Assembly: GCA_037178975.1 (NCBI GenBank)
Contig: JASJZH010000005.1
Span: 9,262,501 to 9,326,500, forward strand
Reading direction: 5' to 3'
Source of the DNA: Oscheius tipulae
Taxonomy: Eukaryota > Nematoda > Chromadorea > Rhabditida > Rhabditidae
Length of the DNA stretch: 64,000 nt
Shown: piece after piece, positions 46,521 to 57,482 of the stretch
How the letters are laid out: every line of letters starts with the position of its first letter
Position numbering within the stretch: position 1 is the first letter of the stretch
Notes under the pieces: model-generated
Told to the model about the DNA's origin: nothing
The model's input: the letters and a program-made list of their open reading frames with translations, nothing else
Databases searched by the model: none
Translations under genes and position numbers: made by a program

Positions 46521-49500
46521 TTAGAACTGCTGAGGCTGGGCGGAGAACTGCCCGGTCTGCGGGAATGACTGCTGCTGGGCACCGGCATAGCCACCACCAG
46601 CATATGGGGTTCCTTGACCTGGGGTGCTCGAAGCCGTAGCGGGAGTAGCCGACGGGGTCGAGCCGGTTCGAACACCGGCTACAGCCTGCGTCTGCTTCAT
46701 TTGGTTCTCGATCAGCGCTGCCTGGTCGTGCATGCCCATCGATCTGAAAAATAGTTTTTTGTGGTCATTTGGTAGGTTGAAGCCAAAAAAAAAAAATAAT
46801 TCTTCGAAGCTTATTTAGAGAAAACAGGAGGACGTGGTTTTTTGACATCATAACATTGCTGAGGATACCAGTTAGCGGGTCACTACGTTTCAAAGTTGTC
46901 CCCAACTTTTTTTAGAGGCAATATAACCTTTGTATCAAGCTACTTATAGCTTACAGCGCTATGAAAGGATAGTTGAGATTGAACTTACGACATATAAAAC
47001 AACTTTACGCTAGCTAACATTGCGCCATTCGTTTCGAAAGGAAAACCTAGGTTGTAATATTGGTTTTTTTTACATTTTAGCAAATATATCCCAATGAGAA
47101 TTGTCAAATTACGCACCATTCTATGCTACAATCTTTAGCATATTCCTAGAACTACGCTCTCCAACAATCTACAAAAGAGACACGAACCTGTAGTATTCGG
47201 CCCACTGCGCCGAGTAGTCGGGCTGTCCGGTCTGCGGGTTGATTGCAGGGTTCTGGGCCACGGGTTGAGGCTGAGCAGCCACGGCAGCGGCTGGGAACTG
47301 CTGAGCAGCAGGCTGCTGGAACTGGGCTGCGGCATAGCCCGGCTGGGCGGCCCCAGTCGGATAGAAGGCCTGGGCAGGCTGTCCAGCCCATCCGCCAGCA
47401 GGATCTCCTTGGTCTACAAAATTGATGTTTTTATTTTGAATTGTCCACGCGGTCCTCTATTTCTCTCTCGACCTGTGGTCTATTGTAGACACTAAGGGTT
47501 AGGGTGCGAGTGATCCGAGTTCGATCCCGCCCGAGGTCAAATTTTTTTGTGAAGTACTATTTTCAGAGTTTTTTGAACTGTGTAAGAAAACAAAAATAAA
47601 TTAAGGGGTTTCGAATCTCCTAACAGTTTCAAAATAGTGGTTATGGTCTCAGAGCTGTCTAACCGTGGTGATTGTGGCCTCATCAAGTTACCGCGCTTCA
47701 AAATTTTTAGCGAAGATGTTGGTATATTGGTACGGGGTGCCGCTACGAACCAGACAGCCTGAGTTCGATTCCCGTGGGTGACAAACTTTTTCAACTGGCT
47801 ATTTTCAGAATTAAAGACAAGGGAAAGACTCCCGGGGCAAAAATGTACACGCTTACGAGAACCTTAGACCTAATAAAAGGGCTCTATCCAATTTCGTGTA
47901 GGAAAGAAATAGGGAAAAAATGCACGTACTGTAGCCACCGCTCCACTGATTCTGCTGAATCGGCTGTCCGAACTGCTGCTGAGCGTTGAAGCCGCCGCTC
48001 CCGTTCATGGCGCCTTGGAACGGCGGGACGGGTGTTCCGGGAGCCAGGTCGCCGACCTTGATGCGGATGATATGCTGGGCGTGGTGGATCTGGTAGGGTG
48101 TGCCCTTCACAATAAAGACCTTCTCCTGACTGTTCGGCGGGGGGTCGCGCGACAGCTCGCAGTGAGCTCCGCTCTCGTTGTTAATCTATATTTCAACATT
48201 ATTTTTTGTTCAAAACTTTAGAAATACCTGCTTGATCGTCTCGCCGCCTTTGCCAATGACAAGGCCGGTCTTGTTGGACGGGACATGCATGTAGAAGACC
48301 TCCGTCGCACTGGGACCTCCTCCTCCCGCGGCTCCGCCACCGTTGCAGCTCTTGTGCACGAGCTCCGTGATCAGCTCTGTAGCCTTGTAGATCTGATCGC
48401 GAGTTCCCATGATGACGGCACAGCGATCAGGCGAATTTGGATCATCTGAAAGCAAAATGTAAAGGGCATAGGCAAAAAGGAAGGTTGGTAGTTGCGGAAC
48501 TCGAGCCTGAGATCTATAACGACAAAATGCAGACAGAAATCGTACCAGAGACCCTGATCCATAACCTAACGCGCTAACCGCTAGACTATGAGTACAAAAT
48601 GCCTTCAGGAGCGGACAATGTGACGCATTAATCGCTGTAGAACCCTCAGAAATTGCAATTTGCATGACCTCCTACAGGGTCAAAGGAAACAGAAAATGAA
48701 CGTCTTGAACAAAAAGTGTCGACGAAAAGTACCGAACCCCGGTCCGTTCTAATGCAAATCGAGCACTCTAACCACTATCAATCAAATCAGCGACGAGCGA
48801 GTAGTAAGCCGTAGAAAAGCAAGAAAACAGTACCATCAGGCTTGAATTGGATCTTGGTACCAGTCTCCACGGCCAGTCGCTTGATAGTCTCTCCTCCTTT
48901 GCCGATGATCATGCCGACACTGGTGCGCGGTACAACGACCTAAATTATGTCTTAAAGGCTAAAAACAAGGCCACGAACCTCTCCCTTAGCCGTAGCAGCT
49001 TCCGCATGATGGGGACGATGAGCCACGAGACTTCCGCCGGACTGATCGTCGCGAGAAGAGAGCACGTCGGCGACGAGTCGCTTAGCCAGCTCGACCTTGT
49101 CGGGATCGCCGGTGATTCTGAGCGGCTTGGGCTGTCCAGTGACCTCCTGCGAATCCTGGATCATGAGCATCTTGCAGCCGGCTTGTTCCTGGAGCTGTTT
49201 GATGGTGTCTCCCTGCTTTCCGATCACGAGACCGCACTTGGCAGCCGGGATGAGGACCTCAACGGTGATGTGACGACTGTCATTGCCGAAGGACTGGTTC
49301 ATCATCTGTCCGCCAGGGGTTCCCTGCTGTTGGCGCTGGTTTGCTCGATGAATCACGTCGTAGATCATCTGCTTTGCTCGTTCGACCGAGAGCTAAAAAT
49401 TGCCCAAATTTTAGACCGAAAACCGCTAAAATCCAACCTTTGAGCCTTGAAGAGTGCAACTTCTGTGCCCTGGAGTCGTTCCCTCGCCGTCGGGACTCAT

Positions 49501-50254
49501 CTGCACGCGGCATTGTGATTGAGCTTGGATGTTTTGGATTTCACTGCCACCACGGCCAATAACTGGAATTTTTCTCGGTAATTTGGTAAAAAAAAGCAAC
49601 AACGAACCTAGTCCTACGGTATTATCAGGAATACTAATGACTTCTACAACATTTTCGCCCATTCCCATCTGCATGTAGGGGCCGCCGGCCATCTGCTGCA
49701 CAAGTCCGGCTTGATCCATCTCGGTGTTGACCCTCTTGGCCGGGTACACTGAAATTTCAGGGTTTTCTTCGTGTAAATGACAGGGCTGAACATATACAAG
49801 CAATGTGTATATAATCAAACCAGCAAACAATGGGGGAACATCAATACGCACGGTCAATATCGTCTCCGAGGGATCGCTTGAGAGAAGTATTCGATGAAGA
49901 GTCGGTCGTAGCGAACTAAATACAGTTAGAAAGAATAAAATGAAATGGAAAATGGCTATATCATACACTGTCACGTGAAAGAGACCAATACATCAAAAAG
50001 AGAGCAGTAAAATGGCTCTTATACGAGCCGAATTGCCTTTATTATCGAGATTTTGGAAGCGAAATGGAGAAGAAACGAAAGCACAAGGTTCACACTCATC
50101 AAAATATCGATTTTATTGGTCACAGATAGATTAAAAGAGCGAAAATTCGTGAATTCTGTGATTCATAGCCCTTCCACTAATAAATGAAACAGGCTCTTAC
50201 CTCTCTAGCACGTTGAAGGGCGTCGTCTACAGCACTGTTATTTCCTCCAGACAT
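46521..50254 (-). CDS. FUBP1: FUBP-like protein with four KH domains
   Basis: Far-upstream-element/KSRP-type proteins bind single-stranded nucleic acid and regulate transcription, splicing and mRNA decay. The ten exons are 50201-50254, 49852-49915, 49608-49748, 49438-49562, 48979-49392, 48834-48939, 48228-48445, 47930-48185, 47188-47413 and 46521-46743, in frame, giving 608 residues. KH domains lie at about 65-130, 168-240, 265-335 and 350-420, with intact GxxG loops GRGG, GKQG, GKGG and GKGG. The C-terminal third is Gln/Ala/Pro-rich and contains the FUBP tyrosine motif DYSAQWAEYYRSMGM near residue 530. An NLS-like PAKRVN sits before KH1. Two introns hold tRNA-like repeats. Confidence 0.97.
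47708..47782 (+). repeat. tRNA-like repeat (family D), diverged copy 3
   Basis: TAGCGAAGATGTTGGT leads to CCTGAGTTCGATTCCCG and GTGGGTGAC, matching the right end of the 44304 copy. A second B-box-like segment (GAGTTCGATCCCGCC) lies near 47517. It is in FUBP intron 8. Confidence 0.55.
48545..48790 (-). repeat. two tRNA-like segments in FUBP intron 6
   Basis: Minus strand near 48595: ATAGTCTAGCGGTTAGCGCG. Near 48787: GATAGTGGTTAGAGTGCTCG, followed by GACCGGGGTTCGGTAC. Both look like A-box/B-box tRNA relics. Neither folds into a full cloverleaf. Confidence 0.5.
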
Positions 50255-50819
50255 AATACGCCGTTTCCATAAGCGGAAAAAATGGGGCTCTGTCAGTAGA
50301 TCGCTCTTGCTGAAACGACCGGTCTGAACCGAACCAAAAATGACAGCCGCGTCGCCGACCGCGTCGCGGGACCCAAGCGGATCGTGGCAGGACCGCGACT
50401 ACGGTCGCCAGTGAGCGCGAGCGCGATCTTTCGTCCTCCGATGCTTTATGTGTTTGAAAAACGTGGCTGTTAGTCATTCTGGACGGGCCGACGTCTCTCC
50501 CAATTTCTCTCTTGCTTTACACTTTTTTTTTGGGATGTACTCCCATGTCTTCATAGGAATGAAAAGCCTATAGTAAGTCTCTGTTCAGTCTTAAAGAGTT
50601 ATACGGGATTCGAAATTTGGCCGGAATTGCTTAAGATTGAGAAATTAGACTTTACTGTTATCACGTAGTCCCTCCAGAACATTCGAAAACACGTTTTGGA
50701 CACTGGTAAGTACATTATTCCAGTCAGACTATCCTCTCTCTCTCTCCCCGTATGTAAGGGATTCTTTCTTCCTACCTGAGTGTCTGTCTGTCATTTGTCA
50801 ACTCAGATTGTTAATAAAG

Positions 50820-51230
50820 ACGTCAGAGTCTAAAAACTAGACTTAACAGGAATTAGGTTGACATGTCAGTTTCGAGGCTCAATTCATTACAAGAACTTGA
50901 CATATTAGCTTTTTAACAAACAGATTGACAAGGTAGATTGAAATGGGGACAGTGACAGTGCGATACAGGCTGACATAAGAGATTTCTGACAAAGACAGAC
51001 TGTTAGGAACAGGTTGACAACGCGGACAACTTGGTATACAGAGTGACAGGAAGAGAATGACAGGTGCAGAGTGACAGCATAAGGACGCAAACTGGCATAG
51101 CAATACCTGACCTGGTAGCTTTGACAGAGAGCCTGACTGTTATTGACAGAGAGAGAGATATCTTTAGCGGAGCCAGACTGATAGTATAAGACTGACAGGG
51201 ACAGATTGACATGGGTACTTTGCATTGACA
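50820..51230. repeat. degenerate TGACAG tract
   Basis: TGACAG/GACAG words recur irregularly every 8-20 bp for about 400 bp. It is intergenic, upstream of the FUBP-like gene. Confidence 0.65.
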
Positions 51231-52409
51231 TGCACCCAAACCGATAAGATAGGTTACTACAAACACCAACACTCTGTCTCCATGTCTCTTTGTCGCTCTA
51301 TCATACACTCGATTATGACCTCCTTACTCATTCGCCAGCTCAAGTGTTCCGTTTCCAGATGGGGCTACCGCTCAGATGAACTTGTTGGCCGCAATTGTGA
51401 GTTTATCCTATTAAAACATCTTTCTGACAACCGTCTGTTGAAAATGACTGTGTCCTTAGTGTGATCTAGATAGCGGGTATTTCAAGAGATTGCATCAGCA
51501 GTACCATTAACATAGAATTTCATTGTGTTGAACAAACATTTTGAGCAAACACAAGCCTCTACTTCAAAACTTGTTGTCCAATTCTGATACTTTTTATTAC
51601 CTTTTGAAATTTGTAGTTGTCATATATTCTAGCGAAATTTCTCCTGCGAAAAATTTGAAATAGGGTATTTTGCAAACGTATCAGGTCTGGAGTGAGTTCT
51701 CTGTATGGGTTGTTCAATAAATCAGAGAGGGAGACAGAGACATAGAGAGACTGAAAGACACAGAGGCAGAGAGACACAGAGACAGAGATACAGAGAGTGA
51801 GAGAGTAGTGGCCTCTTTTTTTATTGAACAAACCAGTCACATTGCGTGCTGCGGTTTTTTTTTCTACCGGTAACAATTGTATAACCTCATTATTTTTCTA
51901 GGAATCAACACACCATCTCCCGTCATATCTTATGATCATCGATTTGTCTCGGTCCGCCAAAAAAAAAATCGGCAGCGGACGAGATAGGCCAAGGAGATCG
52001 ATCCGGGTCATCACTAAAAAATTGTAATTGGACCCGGGAGCGAACCTTCCGAAACCAGCCAGTCATCAGCCTCTTCGCCCTATCACTCTCTGTCAAAAAT
52101 AAGGAAATGGATCTAGAACAGGAGCCGATTCTGGGAGAATGAACCTGTCATTAGTCGCTTCGTCAGTGACGAGCATGGCAGGGATACCAAATTGGTTTGC
52201 TGAAATCTGGATAGCCCCTCTCAAACTTGTGGAACAAACGAAAGCGACAGGCCTGTCACCAGCCTCTTCGTCCTGTCAGCCCCTGTCAGGCTCCGTAACC
52301 CTGTCAACCAAAGGGATCCGAACATGGTACCCTCAACCGAACAAATTCTGGAGGATCCTGCCGTCAAGGTACCTATCGACTAGTGGACCCCATAAGCCTC
52401 CAGCCTAAG

Positions 52410-53075
52410 CCCTTTGTGGGGGGAACAATCCATTGTAAAGGAAAAATGCGCAAAATTTAAAAAGCAGACCGCCTCCGAAGCATGAAGACATTCGAAAAAC
52501 CGAGCTTTTGACTCAAGGGCTCTGTGCCAGCTTGGCGCATCCTTGGGAAAGACGAGTTCGGGAAAAGTTGACGCCCGATTTGAACATAAGTACAGTATAC
52601 CTAGCTTATGCTCAAATCGGGCGTCAACTTTTCTCGAACTCGTCTTCCCCTAGCAATGCGCCAAGCTGGCACGGACCCGGTGACCAACTCCGCTTGAAAT
52701 TTGAATTTTTTTTGAACCCGAGCTTGAATCTTGATGCAAAAAGATCCTCTTCAACAAAATCAAAAAAGAGATTCTGTGTCCAATTGGACACAATCCAAAA
52801 TGGATTGTTCCCCCCGACAGGGGGCAGAGCCCCGCAAACTCCCCATCCTCGTAACGGATGGCCCTTGTTTCCAAACCATCTACAAACAGTTTGGTTTAGT
52901 AGATGGTTTCCTTTTATCTATAAAATGCAAAGTACTTATGCATTTGTAATTGTCAAAAGACCGTGGGGTTTTGGATATTTTAAGCAAAAAGGGTCAGGCC
53001 CAGACCCTGGCCATATACCTAAAGCCCCACGGTCTATGACAATTACATGTGCATAAGTGCCTTGCATTTAAGCAT
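52410..53075. repeat. nested foldback element (three hairpins)
   Basis: Hairpin 1: arms 52520-52590 and 52604-52675, about 70 bp and nearly identical (AGCTTGGCGCAT / ATGCGCCAAGCT; AAGTTGACGCCCGATTTGA inverted). Hairpin 2: about 11-bp arms AAACCATCTAC / GTAGATGGTTT at 52873-52911. Hairpin 3: arms about 52925-52980 and 53018-53072 (GACCGTGGGG / CCCCACGGTC; TTATGCA / TGCATAA-type words). GGGGGGAACAATCCATTGT at 52418 is inverted at 52797, enclosing hairpin 1. There is no coding capacity. Confidence 0.8.
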
Positions 53076-53248
53076 ACCGTTAAATGGTGGCCGGTTTTTA
53101 AGTGAGCTTACCTTCGAAATTGATCGGATGTGTATCTGAACTTACCCCGAAATAACTTACCCATTCCATTATCTGGAAAATCCATCCCAGAGCTACGCAA
53201 TTGCGTTCGCGCCATTTTCGGTATCATGGCGGCACTTTTGGATTCTAT

Positions 53249-53296
53249 GACGTTCTGCAAAGTTGAAGAACTTTTCAAAGGTGTCAACTTTCTAGT
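53249..53296. repeat. family B hairpin, copy 6
   Basis: GACGTTCTGCAAAGTTGAAG leads to GGTGTCAACTTTCTAGTC. This is a diverged copy of the family core. Confidence 0.55.
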
Positions 53297-53422
53297 CATA
53301 CCCCCATACTAGGCGATCCATGGTTCTCCCTTTGGTGTCTTCCTTCCTCACAGTGAGTTTTTTTTTCCTGTAGGCTGTTTACGAGTGCAAAATGAAGAAA
53401 GCCGTCGCAAATTAAACACAGT

Positions 53423-55492
53423 TTATTCGTTGGTCTGTACAAAGCTGTCAGCGCATTCTGGTGAGCAGAAAGAGTGAGAACATCGCGATGGGAATTGGCC
53501 AGCCTGCTGCTCGATCATTCCGCAGTAGGAGCAGAGTTTCAAGCCGCTCCTCTTCTTCTTCTCGACAAAGCGATCCCCGAAAATTATACTGGCTCCTTGC
53601 GGACGCCATTGGGCCAGAATGTAGCGGTCAAAGTCAAGCAGAACCCAGGTTCTATTGCCTGAAACTTCTCTGTTCATTACGGGAATTATCTGAAGTCATT
53701 TATTAAAGTGAGCGTACAGGCTGACTATCCCTGTAATAAGTCTGACTAACTCCCCACAATACCTACTCTTTAAACCCATAAGAGTCGAATCCGGGTCGCC
53801 TAGTTCGAGTAGCGTCTCTGAGCAGTTGCTAAGTTGCAGAGAGAACACTGGGCCACTCCGCTACTGTTCTTCTTGCAACTAAGGATAGTATAAGTCAGGA
53901 ATAGTACACTTACCAGACAAAGGCACAGAATTGTCAAACAAGCCCTTTTCTGTCAAGCGTTATTCCAAGTCGAGTGAAAGTACAGTTTCAGTTTCAAAAA
54001 ATGGGTCGCTCTGCTAGGAGCGTAAGCGATTGGCTTTCAGGAGATTTTTAAAATTATTCCCCAAAATGAGTTTTTTTTTGGTTTTCAAAACGCTTTTTAA
54101 ACTCGACTTGTCAACTCTAATCCTTAGATGAACTGATTCCAAAAATTTCTGTCAATGTTCATCTAATACTTGACACGTGCTACGGGCCGATCGTAAAGAG
54201 AGTCTGTTTTAATTGATGAAAGCGCCTTGATTTCTGAACAGACTCGACAGACAACTCCTAACAGCAAATACCACTATTTTCAGAACCCTGAACTTTGGAA
54301 CAGTTTCCCATGGAATTCATCGTAGCTGTCTTGTAACTTCAAAAAGATCAGAGCAAACCTGAATAAAACTCTTGAAAAAGCACGACCCGGTCGTCGGGCT
54401 GCCATTCCGGGTCGGTCTCGAATCGGATTCCCTTCTTCTTCTCCTTATCGGCTCGCCATCTCTCCTGCAAGACACACAGAACCCTCATGAAGACGAAGTA
54501 CGCGTGCTTCTGACCTGATTTCTGATATTTTTCCTGTCAATAGAAAGCTTTTACCCTCTCCGATCTGATAGGTCGCAATGTTGGGCTGTCCGAAAACCCT
54601 TCGAAATGCCTGCTGATGTGATTCGGTGGTGAATGGATTCTCGGCGGGATGACCCTTGGCCAAGGCAAGGAGAGACTCGCTGACCAGAGGGAAGGAAATA
54701 ATAGTAGCCAGGTCGGAGAGGAACTGAAAAAGTGATTTCGAAAAGCGTTTTCAGGGAAAAGTCCATTCCATTGTGTCCCTGTCCACATGCCTTTCAAAAA
54801 GTTGATTTCCTATGAGTCTGTTAACCTGCTCCTGACAAAGTCTCCTGTTCTTACACTCTGTCTCTCTGTCTCTATCTTGTATCTAGTCTCTTTCCAAATC
54901 CATGCCACCACCTGCATTCAGGCTGATTTGTCAAAACTACCAAGCCAGACTGTGTCTAGAAGCAAAGCTGGCCTGTCATTCCAATCTCTTGACAATATGA
55001 GACTTGTAAGTTAGGATCTGTGCCCTGGACACGACCCAAAAATCAAAACGTTTAAAAAAGCTTGCTACCTGTTCAGCTGCAGCCTCGTCACACTTCTCCT
55101 CGGCCAGAAATCTATGAAGAGCTATGAAAGCATCGTCGCAGTGAAAGAGTGTCATTTCGTCTGTCTGAACTTTTGAATAGGGTCCGGAAATATAGAAACG
55201 AACCTGTACATAATTCACGACATAGCCTCGAACCGAGATTACCAGGCGGGACCACCAGAGTCGGCTCAAAACTGCTCTCATCTGCTTGACTATGCTAATG
55301 TCCAGGATAGTGCTTCCTGGTCTGGAGTCTAATCTGGCAGTCTTGGGAAACAATTCCGTGTCTTCCATTGAGACCGGGAGAGTCATGGTGTAACTGGAAA
55401 GAAATCTCATGAGACAGAGAGACATATAGATAGAGTCTAATTTTAAAATTTTACCGCGGATTTGCAAGAAAACGATAGTTGCGCTGTAGCAT
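53423..55492 (-). CDS. unknown protein with C-terminal Cys/His cluster
   Basis: No family recognised. The seven exons are 55455-55492, 55204-55393, 55069-55164, 54502-54723, 54359-54464, 53914-53949 and 53423-53658, totalling 924 nt, in frame, giving 307 residues. The body is mixed helical (AFIALHRFLAEEKCDEAAAEQ; SFPLVSESLLALAKGH) followed by a charged segment (RWRADKEKKKG). The last 40 residues hold LCSYCGMIEQQAG, SRCSHSFCSPEC and end FVQTNE. This is a CxxC … CxHxFCxxxC arrangement that could bind one or two zinc ions in a treble-clef-like fold. Choosing the later of two acceptors for the last exon is what makes the frame close. Cytosolic or nuclear location is likely, as there is no signal or anchor. 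Confidence 0.65.
53760..53880 (-). repeat. type II tRNA-like segment
   Basis: Minus strand: GTAGCGGAGTGGCC (A-box like, as in Leu/Ser tRNAs) is followed 60-70 bases later by CCCGGATTCGACTC (B-box like). The spacing suits a long variable arm. The acceptor stem does not pair, so it is a relic. It lies in the last intron of the unknown gene. Confidence 0.45.
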
Positions 55493-56139
55493 TAGACGCT
55501 GTGCAAATAGAGGCAAGTTCAAGGTGAGGTCACAGCGGGGGTGAGGCCAAAAAAGAGGACAGTTTCATAGGAACGCGGTATCACACTCTAATAGGCGTTT
55601 ATCTCTGCAGGGAATTGATTCATTTCAAATTGGAAACAGTAAGGAAGTGACGGAAAAGAGTGTAGGGGGAGGAGGTTATCAGCTGTACGGGATGACCAGT
55701 CGTTGCCTTAACGGGGACCGGTTCGAGTCGACTGGTCGACCGCTGGCGGCCTCTTCTTCAAATGTTTACAATTATGGAGAAGAACGAAATGGATTCTGGT
55801 TCACAAAGTCTGTCACTGTCTATGTCCCTTTGCCGGCTATACATGCTACAAACACGGTCCACGGTATCAAACAGGGCCTTAACGCCTGCAGCCATGACAA
55901 ATCTTCTAAACTCAGCTCACGTTTAAGCACACCAGCATTGTCATCTTACAGGAAGTTCTCCTCGAGCATACTATTTGCTTTGACGATTTTAGAGAGGACC
56001 AGTACATGAAAATAAAAAGGAAAGATTTCGGAAATTAAGATTCTGTCAGTTTCCCTGTGTCACAAAAGGAAATTTTGCGCTAGAATCGAGCAATATCCGT
56101 TTTCCTTGATGGTCCTGAAAATCTCCAAAAACTGGGGTA

Positions 56140-56914
56140 GATCTTAGTTATGCCCCCCACCAATGTCAGTTGAGACCCCCACCGATAAAGCCCCCCACCC
56201 CTGCAGTTTTACCCCCCCACTTATGTCAGTTTGTTCCCCCACCCTTGCACGATGTTTACAATGGCGAGAGTAATTCGAATTTTCCAAACTTTCAGTTTTT
56301 CATTTTTCTCTCTTCTTCGGCCTTCCTGTTCATTATTTTTCACGTTCTTTTGCTATTTTTTTCGCAGAAAACATTCCGATAACCTATTTAGTCATTTCAG
56401 GAAAAGAAGACGAAAAATTTATCAGGTTAGTCCATTTTTATACCCATAAAAATTGGACATCCCTTGTCTTTCTTTTTTCTTACTTTTCTTGCCTTTTTAG
56501 TGTTTTCTTTCCTATAATGCTTAGGCTTAGTGCCGCTAGGGAAAGCAAACCGAAACACAGAAATCCCCAATTTTGGGGACTAATAAAAATTGGTGTTTCG
56601 AAGGTCAATTTCGAAAAGTGGGGGGCATAACTAAGATGGTGGGGGGCAAAATCTTTGGGGGGGCTTTACTGACTTTTGTGGGGGGCATATCTAAGATTTG
56701 TCCGGGTTTCGCATTTATACCCCCCACTTGCCACAGTGGGGGGCATATCTTGGATGCCGACATCTTAGATATGCCCCCCACCTGTCAGTCGAGCCCCCCC
56801 ACCAAAAACGAGGGTAGTGGGGGGCTTGACTGACAAAAGTGGGGGGTGATTCTGACAACTTTCCAAAAGGTGGGGGGCGAAATTTTTTTGTGGGGGGCAT
56901 AACTGCGATTTCCC
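56140..56914. repeat. foldback element built of CCCCCCAC/GTGGGGGG modules
   Basis: The left part (56140-56245) strings C-run modules: TTATGCCCCCCACC, GAGACCCCCACC, AAAGCCCCCCACC, TTTACCCCCCCAC. The right part (56615-56914) carries the inverted GTGGGGGGCATAACTAAG, GTGGGGGGCATATCTAAG and related words, plus a local palindrome around 56720-56785. The outer ends are inverted (AGTTATGCCCCCCAC / GTGGGGGGCATAACT). A 360-bp interior has no G/C runs. G-quadruplex or i-motif formation is a plausible property. Confidence 0.8.
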
Positions 56915-57269
56915 CAAAAACTGTACCAAACACCGCTGTGCATTCAATGGATACCTTTCGAAGTCGGGAAAACCGAGCATGACGCCATCCTTGACAGATG
57001 GCTGCTAGGCGCTGTTCGTAATGTCTTACTATCTCTGTGGAAAGAAATTACGCATGACCTAATTAAAGAGACGTGGAGGTAGACGAGAGTAGAAGAGCAT
57101 CAGTCTGGAAACAACATCACAACGAGAACTGAAGTCCCGAGAAGCGAGCAATCACATTACCTTGTTTCAAAATCAGAAGTTTTGGAAAGTTGCCAAACTT
57201 GAAGTTCAACTGATGGCTTTTGCTTCTCACTGTCGCAGAGCTACATTATACTTCTGTTCCACATGCTTC

Positions 57270-57450
57270 TCTGGCTCTGTCTCTTTGTCTCCGTCCCCTA
57301 TTTCTCTGTCTCCCTGTCTCTCTGTCTTTCTGGCTTTCTGTTTCTCCGTCTCCCTTTCTGTTTTTATGTCTCTCTCTGTTTCTGTGTCTTTCCGCCTCTC
57401 AGCCTCTCTGTCTCTCCGTATTTCTGTCTTTCTCTGTTTCTCCGTATATA
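57270..57450. repeat. (CTGTCTCT)n-like simple tract
   Basis: This is an imperfect CTGTCTCTCTGT array immediately upstream of the gene starting at 57483. It could influence that promoter or outron. Confidence 0.8.
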
Positions 57451-57482
57451 GTTTGCTCTTTGCTTCGACGACGCCACGTCAA

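Larger units (their letters stand above)
50255..53422. other. long intergenic region, repeat-rich
   Basis: GACAG tracts lie at about 50820-51230 and 51720-51810. An isolated ATG exon-like segment (51315-51396, MTSLLIRQLKCSVSRWGY…) ends at a GTGAGT donor, but I found no partner exon. A nested foldback element occupies 52410-53075 and a family B hairpin 53249-53296. Confidence 0.5.
55493..57482. other. spacer between divergent genes, holds G-run element
   Basis: A 120-codon plus-strand frame at 55647-56009 has no domain and includes a B-box-like GGTTCGAGTC, so it is not called. The main feature is the repeat at 56140-56914. A CTGTCTCTCTGTCT tract lies at 57270-57450. Confidence 0.5.

Noticed and set aside
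50820-51230. CRISPR-like array from repeated TGACAG words
   Set aside because: The repeats are short and degenerate, spacing is irregular, there are no uniform spacers, and the genome is eukaryotic.
51315-51396. Exon-like segment MTSLLIRQLKCSVSRWGY… with GTGAGT donor
   Set aside because: It could be a mitochondrial presequence exon, but no acceptor in phase was found downstream. Described only in the spacer entry.
55647-56009. 120-codon plus-strand open frame
   Set aside because: No domain, repeat-like composition and a B-box-like word inside. There is no evidence of splicing or conservation.
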